Below the pieces are notes generated by a model. It did not search any database. It was not told the DNA's origin and was given only the letters and a program-made list of their open reading frames with translations. This document shows, piece by piece, positions 21,440 through 32,135 of a stretch of DNA of 64,000 nt. The stretch is taken from NCBI GenBank assembly GCA_012934845.2, contig WNNJ02003752.1:62001-126000 (forward strand). The letters run 5' to 3'. The translations under genes were made by a program, and so were the position numbers. This DNA comes from Pomphorhynchus laevis. Its lineage: Eukaryota > Acanthocephala > Palaeacanthocephala > Echinorhynchida > Pomphorhynchidae. The number at the start of each line of letters is the position of its first letter. The stretch's first letter is position 1.

Positions 21440-22915
21440 ACGTCCACAAACTGTAGTGCTATCGAGACTACATTTTGGGGAGACTTCGAGAGTAGAGATC
21501 TCTCAGTTCCTGAGATCCTTGATGCATGGGGGCCGCTTCCGGGCACCTCCAAGACCAACGCTCCACTATTTTCCCAAGCCTGTCAGCTTTTGACAGCCGA
21601 TCAAAGGATAGAAGTGGCCGTCACTATGCTTTAAGCATAGCCATCTGATGTTGCCGGTATCAATATTAGTAAGAGAATTTTTATCCATAAGAGAAATTCG
21701 GTTCGCTCTCCAAAAGACCTGCGGCCCATCTTGATTCAAAATTCCCTCGTTTCGATCTACGAAAAAGCGCTTGCGCGTAGAATTTGCGATCATCTCAGTA
21801 GGCATAATTTTATCCCACCTGGTATCCATGGGTTTGTCAAGGGTCGCTCGGTCCATTCAGCAGTAGGTGAAGTGCAGCAGTTCTGTCGGGAGAATAGTCA
21901 TCAACTCGTTGTAGCTGTTATCCTTGATTTTTCTGCTGCTTTTAGCCGCATCTCCATTCCCTTTGTTATCTCCTCTCTCAGGTCTCTCGGGTTGCCTGCA
22001 AGGATTGTTAACAGGGTAGAGATACTGTTGTACACCAAGCGTTTCTACTATGATGACGACCCTGATGCACGTCAGTTCTACCCTATTACATGAGTGCCTC
22101 AAGGCTCACCTCTTTCTCCTATCTTGTTTCTTACTGCTTTCATTCAACTTTTTAAAATATTTAAACGCGAAAATCGTCTTGTGGTTTACCCTGATGACAC
22201 CACAGCCCTGTTTTCGGGATGCAGGTGCATATACGTAGTCTCTGACATCAGTTGTTTCATTTTAAGATTAAAATACCAGTTACCCCAATCCAATCTTGTT
22301 TTAAACTCCTCCAAATCGCAGGTGGTTGTCTATCATGGTTCCCCTGCGACGAAGAAAAAGCTTAAGAGACTAGCACTCTCTACATTCTCCTCCACTTTGC
22401 ATAATCAACCACTCCCTATCTTCTCTAGTCGAGTAAGATACCTGGGATTCACTGTGATCGTGAACTGGTCAGCTAAAGCTGACCTGGATAGACTCAAACG
22501 TATCCTGAAGAAAGCTAGGTGGGCCCTGAAACTGGCTCAACATCTGTCATTAAGGGATAAAATTCAGATACGCCTCTGGGGTACCTGGGCTATCTCGGGA
22601 TTAAACTTCTTTTCTAGAGGACGTCCCCCTGTGCAAAGACTAAGGTTTTTAAAGCTGCTCGTCTCCCGTCTGCCTAGCATAGTCCGTCACGATTGGATCC
22701 TTCGTGGAGTGACAGGCCCCGGGTGGTTCAGTCGTAAGGCGGCTTGTTGGAATGGTTGGAGGGCTCAGATTCCCCCGGATCTGATTATGGTGTGAGAAAA
22801 CTTAGACAGTGAAGAGATCAAGATTAATATCAATGTTCGTTTGACCAAACCTGTGTCTAATTTTTCTGTCTTTTTATTTATCTCGTGTTTGTTTATTAAG
22901 AAAATTCTTATTATT
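21440..22915 (+). mobile_element. LINE family A, copy 2 (5'-truncated)
   Basis: It starts at the position matching about 44,470 of the full copy and runs through the ORF2 stop at 22,795 and a 120-base 3' UTR. The next base begins the 5' end of another LINE A (22,916), forming a head-to-tail junction. Its consensus differs from copy 3 at many codons, so it is a separate subfamily shared with the fragment at 20,293. Confidence 0.88.
21731..22795 (+). pseudogene. LINE A copy 2 reverse transcriptase
   Basis: Two frames cover it: 21,731-22,093 (SLVSIYEKALARRICDHLSR, DFSAAFSRISI) and 22,094-22,795 (MPQGSPLSPILF, VVYPDDTTALF, WAISGLNFFSRGRPP, end GWFSRKAACW). A TGA just before MPQGSPLSP replaces the Gly of GVPQGS. 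The catalytic motif reads YPDD where YADD is expected, a change likely to reduce activity. It keeps the C-terminal 30 residues. Confidence 0.85.
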
Positions 22916-23140
22916 AACCACTGCTGACAAAAATGATTTTCAATGGAAGAGCAAAGATTTCGAAACAAAATAAATTCAATCGATAGCAATAAAGTCAAGA
23001 TTAGTAACGATAATGATAAAATTATTGAATTGCCACATGCTGATAAGATGGTGAGCCTAATAATAATTCGAATATCCTCGCCCTTTGAATTGGTTCGAAA
23101 CATTATGGTCAAACGGTTTACTGAGCTTACGAATGGAGAA
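22916..23140 (+). mobile_element. LINE A 5' end: 5' UTR and start of ORF1
   Basis: After a 27-base leader (AACCACTGCTGACAAAAATG) an ATG at 22,943 opens MEEQRFRNKINSID, followed by ELPHADKMVSLIIIRISSPFELV. This matches the start of ORF1 in copies 3 and 4 (a short polar N-terminus, then xLPxxxKxxxLVIIRxxxPxE). Homology fades after about 23,140. The same 5' end recurs at 23,773. Confidence 0.75.
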
Positions 23141-23772
23141 CAGACCAAATTATTGCAAAATGATGTAATTTATTCTATTTCTGTTTTGCTCCAAACCGAG
23201 GTATAGTGGGCTTAATAACACTCTTCATTAATCAAAATCATTATTCTGAATCATCCAATTCAGAATCTAATAATAATCTGAAATAGATATACAATGTATA
23301 TTATTATATGTCGACGTCCATGGGAGCTGAACCTCGTAAGGAAGCATCACATCGAATAAAAAACAGAAAAAAAACGAAAAAAAAACATCAAGAGTTCACG
23401 AGGTCAAGCTTTAGGCGTTCTTTGAATTGCGCAGCAGAAGAGCTGTTGATCACACCAGGTGATAATCCATTCAATCGTTTTCAAACGCGATCTATCACGG
23501 TCGTACAATTTGTTCGATGCTTTGAGCGATGCTTCAAGCATAGCTCGTGTCCACGTAATATTGAGGATTCACGAAGACAGAACAGATGCTTACACGAATG
23601 GTTAGGAACGCGCAGCGACATCCACACTAGTCTAAGATTTACAATCAACAGATCGCATTCAATAGATCTTATACCCAACGTCTCTGGGGTGTGATAAAGC
23701 GTGTGAAATACACAACATTTTCACTTTTAATTTAAGGTGATTCAGTGAAGTTTAGTAAAATGTCGGAATATC
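23141..23772. other. Spacer between two LINE A 5' ends, with an unidentified 128-codon frame
   Basis: The plus frame 23,308-23,694 starts MSTSMGAEPRKEASH, is very basic (a KNRKKTKKK run), and has four Cys around FVRCFERCFKHSSC. I recognise no family, and the opposite strand is also partly open. It may be chance or the remnant of an element caught between the two LINE A 5' fragments. Confidence 0.3.
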
Positions 23773-23950
23773 AACCACTGCTGACAAAAATGATTTTCAA
23801 TGGAAGAGCAAAAATTTCGAAACAAAATAAATTCAATCGAAAGCAATGAAGTCAAGATTAGTAACGATAATAATAAAATCATTGAATTGCCACATGCTGA
23901 TAAGATGGTGAGCCTAATAATTATTCGAGTATCCTCGCCCTTGGAATTTG
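23773..23950 (+). mobile_element. Second LINE A 5' end fragment
   Basis: About 178 bases are almost identical to 22,916-23,093, including the leader and ATG at 23,800 (MEEQKFRNKINSIESN). Homology stops at the PLEF codons near 23,950. A 3'-truncated piece with an intact 5' end is unusual for a LINE and suggests a duplication of the 22,916 fragment or a recombination break. Confidence 0.75.
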
Positions 23951-24140
23951 ATGACTGCTCTAAAACTGTTCTTTGCTTCTTCATTGCTATGAAGAACAAG
24001 ATATCATTGGTCTAAGTAGGCAAGTTCATTTACTGATGTGTTCAGAATTTTGTTCTACATTTTAAAGAAAACATTAAATATGTTAATAATAATTTAGCAG
24101 TAAAAGTTCAATAATATTTATTTAGTTTATAATGATCTAT

Positions 24141-25637
24141 TAAAAAAAGGATTTATTTTAACGTGGCAAATGCGTGCCAGCGCACGCTTACATGACCACA
24201 ACAAAACAAGACTGTGAATCAGGTGTCGAGAAGGTGTGAACGGAGGAGGTGTTTGAATGTGATAAAGGAAGGGAGCGCGGCGGACGTCGAGAGGGAGTTG
24301 ATTCCAGGCGAGTGAGGCGGCGACGAGGAAGGATCGGAGACCGTAGTTGTTGGAGTAATTAGGAACGTGGAGTAAGAGGGTATGACAGGAACGAAGCGAT
24401 AGCGAGGTGGGGCGAGTATCGTCTAAGAAAGGAAGGTTGATGAACGATGGGGAGCCGACAGCGATGAGACGAAAAGTAACGAGAAGAAGGCGGAGTTTGA
24501 TGCGGATGTGGATGGTAGGCCAGGAGAGTTGGGCTAAAATATGTGGATGTGTGGTCGAAGCGACAAAGACGAAAGAGCACTCGAACGGCGGTGTTGATTA
24601 TTCGTTGTAGTGGTAGGATGATGGATTTTGGAGAATTGGCGAAAAGGCTAAGGCAGTAATCGATTTTAGGGAAAAGAAGCGATGAAAGAAGAGACATACA
24701 AGAACGGAAGTCGATAAGGGGGCGGATACGGCGGATGTCACGGAGAATTAAGTTAGACGAGCGGACCTTGTCACGGACGAAGGGTTTAAGGGAAAGGTGA
24801 TCATCGAAATGGAAGCCTAAGAAAGTGAGATTGTGGACTATAGGGATGATCGATGAGGCAAAAGATACAATGGGAGGAGATATGTTTGGTTTACGGGGAA
24901 GGATCCACATTATTTTGGACTTTTCGGCGTTTAGAACGAGATGGAGATTGGAGAGACGTTTGTAGATAGAAGAAAGACAGTTGGAGGCAGAAATGCCGAT
25001 ATCGTGTATGCGATGTGCGGGTGCATGAGCATAGATTAGAATGTCATCGGCGTATTGCATGACGTTAAAGGAGTAAGGTTTGATAAATAGAGAGAGATTC
25101 GCCAAGCAAAAGAGAGAAAAACAGGGGACCTAGAACTGAACCTTGTGGGACCCCGCAAAAAATTGGGATGGGAGGGGAGGATGATGAATTAGAACAGACG
25201 CGAAAGGAACGGTCGGATAGATATGAGGCGAACCATGCTACGGAGGAGGAAGAAAAACCGTAATCATAACGAAGGCGAGAAAGGAGGACGGAGTGGTCGA
25301 CAATGTCGAATGCGGAGGAGAGGTCGAGGGAGATGAGAACACTATATAGAGCCTTGTCTCGAGAAATGAGTAAGTCGTTGTACACTTTTATGCATGCGAT
25401 TTCTGTCGAGTGATTAGAGCGGAAAGCGGATTGGAAAGGAGGGTACAGATTGGATGAGGAGAGATAAGCGTTGATTTGTATTAAGATGAGGCGTTCTAAG
25501 AGCTTTGAAAGAGTATGGAGTAGTGAAATGGGGCGATATCTAGAAGGAAGGGAGGGGTCGAGCGATTGTTTCTTAAGGTGGGGACGAACGATTGCGGATT
25601 TCCAGTGTGAAGGGAAGATACGGCTGCGGATCTTCCC
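24141..25637 (-). mobile_element. LINE family B, copy 1 (5'-truncated, L2/CR1-like)
   Basis: On the minus strand it runs from the RT fingers (25,637) to an A-rich 3' end beginning AAATAAATCC (24,160) and closing in a T-run on the plus strand (24,145). It is nearly identical to 35,553-37,030 of copy 2. The 5' truncation falls inside the HWKSAIVRP segment. Confidence 0.9.
24359..25385 (-). pseudogene. LINE B copy 1 reverse transcriptase
   Basis: Frame 25,385-25,065 encodes SVLISLDLSSAFDIVDHSVL (motif A) and FCGVPQGSVLGPLFF (motif B). Frame 25,105-24,359 encodes VMQYADDILIY (catalytic YADD) and the thumb, ending in LTPRS. A frameshift near 25,090 separates them, and another frameshift near the C-terminus (about 24,540) puts the PxWNQLPLEVR-type end out of frame. 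Enzyme of target-primed reverse transcription; not functional here. Confidence 0.88.
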
Positions 25638-26469
25638 TATATACTGAGAGCATTCAAACTCACAAATTTAGAGCCTATTTCGATTATATTGACTATGAGG
25701 GGTTAACTGAACGCTTTCAATTTCAAATCTATGTAATGGAAGCAAACAATGTAATACTAAGCAAAAATTGATATATTAATTTCCTGTTCACTGGTGTCAA
25801 TATATAGCTAATCTCGATTGAACATAATAAGTAACCCATTGTCAAAGTGGGTTATCGTTGTAGCCATTAGGGATCGTATTGTACGAATAAAATCGTCTGC
25901 TATAACTGCAAATAAGGAAATTACACAAACGATAACTGTCCCGGGAGAATGCCCTCAATTTGTCTTAAATATGGAATAAAACAAGGCATACAGCCGCAAG
26001 TACAGCTGTTTTGAATACACATGGTCTAACGAAACTATAAAGGCCCAGCACGTATGACATGGCTACCGTGTCCGAAATTTATAACCCTCATTATCAACAA
26101 AACTATGTTTATTGTCATAAAAGGCAATCAACTCAATTAGCTACACTGATCCATCAGTGGACACTAATCTACATCATCTAAAAACACTCTTCCTCCCTAA
26201 TTGTGAGCATTACAGTGTGATGAAACTTACCAAACGTACTGGTAGCATTCCTACCAGTAAAACCGAAGCACATCGCCGGTGAAGAAAATATTCCTGTGGC
26301 AGGCGATGCAAGTATGAAAGTAGTCCCTACTGCTTGCAATGCTTGCTAAGAGACCTTCGTTTTCAGCTGTTGTTTCACACAATGGAAAATAATCCAGCCC
26401 CATTTCCACTAATTATTATCCAATAAATACTAAATCCATAATCTTCTTCCATTTCAAATATATAGTTAT
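25638..26469. other. Intergenic DNA, no gene recognised
   Basis: The composition is mixed, with no frame longer than chance and no repeat recognised apart from a short ACTGGTAGCATTCCTACCAGT inverted repeat near 26,239. Confidence 0.4.
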
Positions 26470-26617
26470 TACAGGAACAAAGAAGCAGAAATTATCTTTT
26501 ATCTGATAAAAAATCTATATTTCGATAGCTTCTGCTATCATCATGATGATAGTAGGAGCTATCGAAATATGGAATTTTTATCAAATAAAGGATAATTTCT
26601 GCTTCTTTGTTGCTGTA
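26470..26617. repeat. Foldback (palindromic) element, family 2
   Basis: This is a near-perfect 148-bp palindrome. The left arm starts TACAGGAACAAAGAAGCAG and the right arm ends CTGCTTCTTTGTTGCTGTA. Near the centre each arm carries its own small hairpin: GATAGC-TTCT-GCTATC (26,524-26,539) and GATAGT-AGGA-GCTATC (26,548-26,563), separated by ATCATCAT-type bases. The layout is the same as in family 1 (arms, inner hairpins, short centre), but most arm sequence differs. Confidence 0.85.
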
Positions 26618-27590
26618 TTAACTATATCATTATTATCCAGTTGAATTTATAAAGTGCTTCTGACCTTCATTTTTTGCCAGGTCGAGATGCAGATGCCCTT
26701 TACGGAAATAAAATAGACACAATTGATTGACATTAATTGATTCCTAGACATTAATTGATTTTAATCCACCTTTAAATACACCTTTACTATGTACATAACC
26801 CCATCCCACTTCAGAGAGAGATAAAAAATATCTATCTGGATCAAATAATCAGTAGTAGCTACGATGTGAATAATCGGTAGTGGCTACAATCTACTTTATC
26901 GAGATATTGTTCGTTTTTTTAATATTTCACATTCGGTACTTCAGATATGGCAGATCATACTTATTTACCAAGACGTACATATTAATAGCAAATGATGATA
27001 AATCTTTTGTGAACAAGACGGAGATTCAATTAGAAATTATGGTTCTAATCGATAAAAGAATTGATGTGTACACAAAGAATATGGAACTGTTGTTTAACAA
27101 TGTACAATGGTTCTTTTTTCACGTCATTCAGCAATAACGAGAGGTCATTACCTCCCCTATCGACAGATCAATATTGGTTATAAATTGCCGTAAATTTTAA
27201 ATGTAAAAGGAAGGCTAGTTTCTTTAAAATCCGCGATTATTTAGTAAAGAGACATTTTATTTAATAATAGATGTATCTCTTTGCTCCGTTCTATCTCCAA
27301 TCTGGTACTTATCCGCTTCCACTATTCTCTAAAACCTCGTTTGCGCGATCAACATATTATGATATAAGCTGATGATACCAGACCCAGAATCAAAGGTGTT
27401 ATCTCTAGAATTACTTATCTATTATGAGATTTAAAGTTCAGTTGGTTTTAGTTTCTAATTACTTTTAGCATTACAAGTAAAACATCTTTTGGGTTATTCG
27501 TTCTTTCCTCTCTGTATCTCTTCTCTCAGAATTTCTTAATTCAACCGTTCTTTCTATTATTATTCATCTTACTTTCTTGGGAGTTCATTT
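26618..27590. other. Intergenic DNA, no gene recognised
   Basis: The 85-codon plus frame at 26,880-27,137 is AT-rich and has a Phe/Ile-rich start, but resembles nothing I know. Two ATTAATTGATT repeats lie near 26,730-26,760. From about 27,280 the pyrimidine content rises towards the tandem repeat. Confidence 0.4.
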
Positions 27591-28537
27591 CGACAACTGT
27601 CCTTCTTTCGATTTCTTCGTTCGCGACAAAAGCTGGTCTTGCAATCTCATAGATCGCGATTTTCAGCGTGTTAGCAGCCACTTGATTTAAACTCAAATTA
27701 CTCTCTTAGTCCTAATATATTGTTTACAAAGATCGACGATTAGCATTCTTTTTGCTTTCTTTTCTAAATCCACTCGTCTTCCTCTATATCGCCTTCTATA
27801 TTTCACCGTGCATATCAATTTTCGTCTCAGCAGTTCGATTACATCTCATCTTGCCTCTCTAAACTCAGCTGACTATGCAAACTTTGTATCCTTTGTATTA
27901 CTTTTCGACAACTGTCCTTCTTCCGATTTCTTCGTTCGCGACAAAAGCTGATCTTGCAATCTCATAGATCGCGATTTTCACCGTGTTAGGAGCTTGCTTG
28001 ATTAAAACTTCAGTTGCTCTCTTATTCCTAGTATATTGTTTACTAAGATCGACAATTATCATTATTTTTGCTTTCTTTTCTAATTCCTCTCTTATTCCTC
28101 TATAGCGCCTTGTGAATTTCACCGTGCATATCATTTTTCGTCTCAGCAGTTCGATTACATCTCATCTTGCATCTCTAAACTTACCTGACTATACAACCTT
28201 TGTATCATTTGTATTACTAATCGACAACTGTCCTTCTTCCGATTTCTTCGTTCGCGACAAAAGCTGATCTTGCAATCTCATAGATCGCGATTTTCACCGT
28301 GTTAGGAGCTCGCTTGATTTAAACTCCAGTTACACTCTTATTCCTAGTATATTGTTTACTAATATTGACGATTATCATTATTTTTGCTTTCTTTTCTAAA
28401 TCCTCTTTTATTCCTCTATAGCGCCTTGTGAATTTTGCCGTGTATATCCTTTTTCGCCTCCGCAGTATGATTAAATCTTCTATTGCCTCCCTAAGTTCAG
28501 CTAACTATGGAAAACGGCATTATATTCTGTATCCCTT
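27591..28537. repeat. Tandem repeat, three units of about 315 bp
   Basis: Units start at 27,591, 27,906 and 28,222, each with CGACAACTGTCCTTCTTxCG, then TTCTTCGTTCGCGACAAAAG and a CATAGATCGCGATTTTCA block. A decayed fourth start lies near 28,550. The repeat is open on the minus strand in part (27,898-28,134, 78 codons, Lys/Arg/Ile-rich), but this is probably compositional. It is a minisatellite or satellite fragment. Confidence 0.85.
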
Positions 28538-28639
28538 ATTTCACTTTTCGACCCATTTTCTTAAACTCATCTTCTTATATGAATCTTCCTAAACTTACCG
28601 AATTCAGCCTTACCTCAATAAATCTTCGTTTGTGACTAT

Positions 28640-28805
28640 TCTTCTCTATGTTCCATCATTTTTTTTCAAACGATGACTAGCGTTTCTTTTTTTATTGCCG
28701 ATCGTATTCTCTGGAATAAACTTCCTCTTGCCATCCGCTCAACTGCCTCCTTTTCATCATTCAAGCATAGTATCCGTTCTTTTTTGTTCCTTAATAATTG
28801 ATTCG
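28640..28805 (+). pseudogene. C-terminal fragment of a non-LTR retrotransposon ORF2
   Basis: The reading includes ADRILWNKLPLAIRSTAS followed by FSSFKHSIRSFL. This is the conserved LWNxLPxxIR...SFKxxLxxFL ending of CR1, L2 and related LINE ORF2 proteins, followed by a stop. The upstream text is out of frame, so only the tail is recognisable. Confidence 0.65.
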
Positions 28806-28924
28806 ATTATTCAAACTTAGACGTAGTTGCGTGCAAGTCTTTGATTAGATTGTTGTATCGATCACTCATTATAGACTTGTGAAATACAGTTTGAATTGTT
28901 TTTATTGGAGCTTTCGACCAAACG

Positions 28925-31020
28925 GTCCTTGTCAACAGATAAAAATCAAACAGAATTAAAATGACAGTACAGAGATACAAGTTTTATACTAGGAATACAA
29001 CGGAAGAAGTTCATTCGTTTACGTGATACCGTCCACAATTTCATGCGATACTGGTAATCGTAGTGACCAGTTAGACTTATTTCCGGCCATCGGATTCGCT
29101 TCGGAATTTATTAAGATTGATTCTTTTATAAGACGACGTTGCAAGTTGTTTTCAACACAGATAATCTTAGCTTTTCCAAAGTCAATCCCATGATCGGTCG
29201 ATAGGACGTGGTTGACAATGACAGACGAGGAGTCACCCCGTTTTAGCGCATATCGATGCTGATAAATGCGCTTGGAGAATGTTTGTCAGGTTTGTCCTAC
29301 ATAACCCGCGTCACAATCTTGGCAAGGAATGCGGTATACGCCACTTACAGGGGACAATTTTGGTTTCTTTTTGAACATCCCAGATAAAGTGCAACATTTT
29401 TTGTGGTAAATTCGAATATTCGTCAATTCTGAGCGCTTTAGATCGTTTTGTATTGATCTGCTGCACGAGTCGTTGATAAAGGTAGTGCCAATATACGAGG
29501 TCAGACTTGGGACTGTGTTTGTTCTAACCTCATCTGGTTTAGATAAGTTCATGCGACGACGTAGTTGTTTCTTTGACTGTTTTTCAGCCATAATGATTGC
29601 CCATTTTGGGTATCTCTTTGTGTAAGTTTTTTCTTTATGGCCATTTGTTCGTAAAAAGCGGTTCGTTTAGATGAGCAAATAAGAGCCGGTCGTGTCAACA
29701 AAGAAATCACAGTAGATATTTTGTAGTGATCTAACATATGTGTGTGCCAAGGTGGCGGGCACCAAGAAATACCTGGTTTCCTGAACACTGATGTAATGAC
29801 GCTGCTATCGTGTCGCTTGACCAAGACGTCCAAGAAGGAAATAGAGCTGGTACTGCTCTCGAATCATACATCCCATTGGATTGCAGAGTCTTTTCCATTG
29901 AGCGAGCTTTCTAATTCATTCAGTGAGGGTTTCTCACTCAGCACCATAAAGACATCGTCGACGTATCTCCACCAGTATTTTAGGGACGGTATGAAAGAGT
30001 AAACATCCGCCTCCCAGGAACTCATATAGATGTTTGCGAGTGTCGGTCCTAACGGAGAGCCCATGGCTACACCATCGATCTAATCATAAATATTTTCATT
30101 GAACAAGAATGAATTTTTGGAGGTGCACCATTGTATGAGACTCGACCATTGGGATATAGTGAGTTTCGGTGTTGTGCAATGCTCAGTGAGGAGTTTACTT
30201 GCCATTTGAACGGAAGACTCCAGCGGAACGTTAGTAAATAGGGACTTCACGTCGGCAGTTGCAAAGAAGTACGAAGATCTGTACACATGGCTTACGGAAC
30301 AGGCAAAGTGAGGTCCATCCTTTATGAAAGACGATGTCCGTGGCATGTTAGAAACGATAAGACTGTTGATCATTTTGGCGAGATTATGACAGAATGAACT
30401 GTAGCTAGCGATAATAGGCCTCATTTGAAGAACAGGCTTTGTATCTTAGGGAGAAGATACATAAAGCTGCTCCTGGATCTGTTGGAAAAAGCCTTTTTGT
30501 ACCAACTTTCATCAATTGCCTTTGTAGTCAGTAATTTCTTTCAACTCCTGATTAAATAGTTTTTCGCGATTAATTGTTGGATCTTTGTTGAGAAGTTTAA
30601 ACTTGTTTCCTTGAAGTAGACTTATTCCAGATTCGATGTACACATTTTTGTTCAATATCACCAACGAACGACCCTTATCGGCCTTGCAGATAATAATCGA
30701 TTTATCTTTTCTCAAGCTCTTGAGAGCCCTGAGTTCTTCGCCTGTCATATTCATTTGGATGCGATTAAGACTTGAACGGGATTGGAAATCATTCGTGGTC
30801 ACAACAAATGTGGCTGACGGTGGTAAGTAGTTTAGCATAATTTCGGAATCACATCGGATCTCGATGGGATGTATGCTTGGGGTAGGAATAAAATCAGGTC
30901 CCCAGTTTAAAACTGTGACTTTAACATCTGATAACGGACGTTGGGAATAATTATTCAAACTCTTTAAAACTCTCTCATACATCAACATCAACATATTGAC
31001 ATTGTTCATACTTTTTTGTT
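28925..31020 (-). mobile_element. Penelope-like element with GIY-YIG endonuclease
   Basis: Read on the minus strand from about 31,009 to 29,019, the parts come in the order expected for an endonuclease-bearing Penelope element: N-terminal domain, RT, linker and GIY-YIG. The terminal repeats usual in the family were not identified. Several frameshifts and stops make it inactive. Penelope elements are the likely movers of hammerhead-bearing repeats in animals, which is relevant to the ribozymes in this window. Confidence 0.9.
29019..31009 (-). pseudogene. Penelope RT and GIY-YIG polyprotein
   Basis: Frames in order: 31,009-30,512 (N-terminal part with SIIICKADKGRSLVIL), 30,424-30,080 (RT with FFATADVKSLFTNVPL, the DxxxLyTNIP-like motif A of Penelope), 30,064-29,864 (MGSPLGPTLANIYMS, then YWWRYVDDVFMV, the catalytic YVDD), 29,833-29,549 (RT end, HTHMLDHY), and 29,591 to 29,019 (GVYRIPCQDCDAGYVGQT, the GIY-YIG motif, then FSKRIYQHRYALKRGD and an SILI-HEIVDGIT end). 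A TGA follows YVGQT at about 29,284, and at least three other breaks lie upstream. Confidence 0.88.
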
Positions 31021-31164
31021 TTTCGTTATTTTTTATTTCGTGTAAAATCTGTAAACTTGTTATTTAGTGGACTTGTAAGTGGATGTATATCCACCAGATC
31101 CACTTTAAGAAACCTGTATTCTCTTTAATTCTTCTAAACGTATTTGTTTGTATTTTATTGACGA

Positions 31165-31580
31165 ACTTAAGTTTTCAAAAAAGCTCAAGAGACTATCCAC
31201 ATTTTCTACCTTTATGGTAAATCAACCCTTTTCCTTTTACATATTGGGTAAAATACCTGGGTTTACCGTTTTGGTAAATTAACCTGCTGGATGGGGCTTG
31301 AATATATTCAAGAATGTCCTGAATAGAGCAACAACGTTTGTCAAGAATGTCAGACGTTGAAGAATGTTTAGGATATTAAAGGATGTTGAAGAATGTCCTG
31401 AACATCAAGAATGTACATGATATTCAATAATGCCCTGAACCTAACGCCTGTCATTAAGATGCGTGTCATTTCATGCGTGTCTTTGTCTTGGCTATATCTG
31501 GATTCGTATTATTTTTAAGAAGTCTTCCCTGGGAACGAAGACTAATATTTCTTAAGCTCTTTATTTGAGTACATATACAC
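31165..31580 (+). mobile_element. Decayed LINE A fragment (copy 6) with an expanded segment
   Basis: It follows the ORF2 3' half of LINE A: AAGCTCAAGAGACT, then GGGTAAAATACCTGGGTTTA (matching the KYLGFTVTVNW region), and later a GTCATTAAGA block and a GAACGAAGACTAATATTTCT block (matching the PEQRLRFLKL region). Between them, at 31,309-31,440, is a run of degenerate units like AAGAATGTCCTGAACATC that copies at other sites lack. It is old: many substitutions. Confidence 0.75.
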
Positions 31581-31853
31581 GTATGGATCTTACATTCGTT
31601 AAGATAGATCTTAAGGAATCTACATTCAAATGTAATTGGAAAGCGTATATCTACAATGTATGACTGTATCAAATGTCAGGTAGATATCAAGGGTCAAATC
31701 GTGAAAAGGTTTGAACCATTATTTTGTCACTTATATCTAAAATTAAATATTAATTCTCATGTAAAAGTAATTCATTATATTTATTTAAGCAACCGCTACA
31801 TTCACAGATCGGAAAATTCTAATGCATATTTTTACTAATTTCAATCTTAGATT
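31581..31853. other. AT-rich spacer, no gene recognised
   Basis: No frame or repeat of note. The 60-codon plus frame 31,656-31,838 has no resemblance to a known protein. Confidence 0.4.
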
Positions 31854-32135
31854 TTAAAGCCGATTAATTTCAGTTGCAATATATTTATCCGATTCACTTT
31901 GTTTTATCTTTAAATTGTATAATGAGCCAATGTGAAATTCCGGAATTTCGTTACTTCTTATCGAATAACCAACTTCCATCTGTTCCGGAATTCCCTTGTA
32001 GCCACAGCATTTAGAATTTACATCAGATAGAGTAAGATCAAATGTTCTTACTGGTGGCATTGACAGTGCTACTGGTCCGGTTTTGACAGATTCAAGAGTC
32101 GCTGTTATATCACAAATGTCTCCACTTGCAGCCAT
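31854..32135 (-). CDS. Unidentified 93-residue protein
   Basis: An intact frame starts MAASGDICDITATLESVKTG and ends in a Lys/Glu-rich strand (ATEINRL). The middle has a TFDLTLSDVNSKCCG segment and a FHIGSLYNLKI segment. The alternation of short beta-like strands, and the FDLTL-D...GSLYNLK pattern, faintly recall an OB-fold, but this is a guess. There is no signal peptide or membrane segment. Upstream on the minus strand, a TATATA at about 32,180 and a TACAGACTGATCAAAC stretch about 30 bases before the ATG could be core promoter parts. Unlike its surroundings it has balanced base use. It may be a gene, an exon or a viral relic. Confidence 0.4.
   Translation of the reverse strand: MAASGDICDITATLESVKTGPVALSMPPVRTFDLTLSDVNSKCCGYKGIPEQMEVGYSIRSNEIPEFHIGSLYNLKIKQSESDKYIATEINRL

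Noticed and set aside
23308-23694. Basic 128-codon frame between two LINE A 5' ends as a novel gene
   Set aside because: There is no recognisable domain, the composition-driven opposite frame is also open, and the position is inside a rearranged LINE cluster. Listed only as a spacer.
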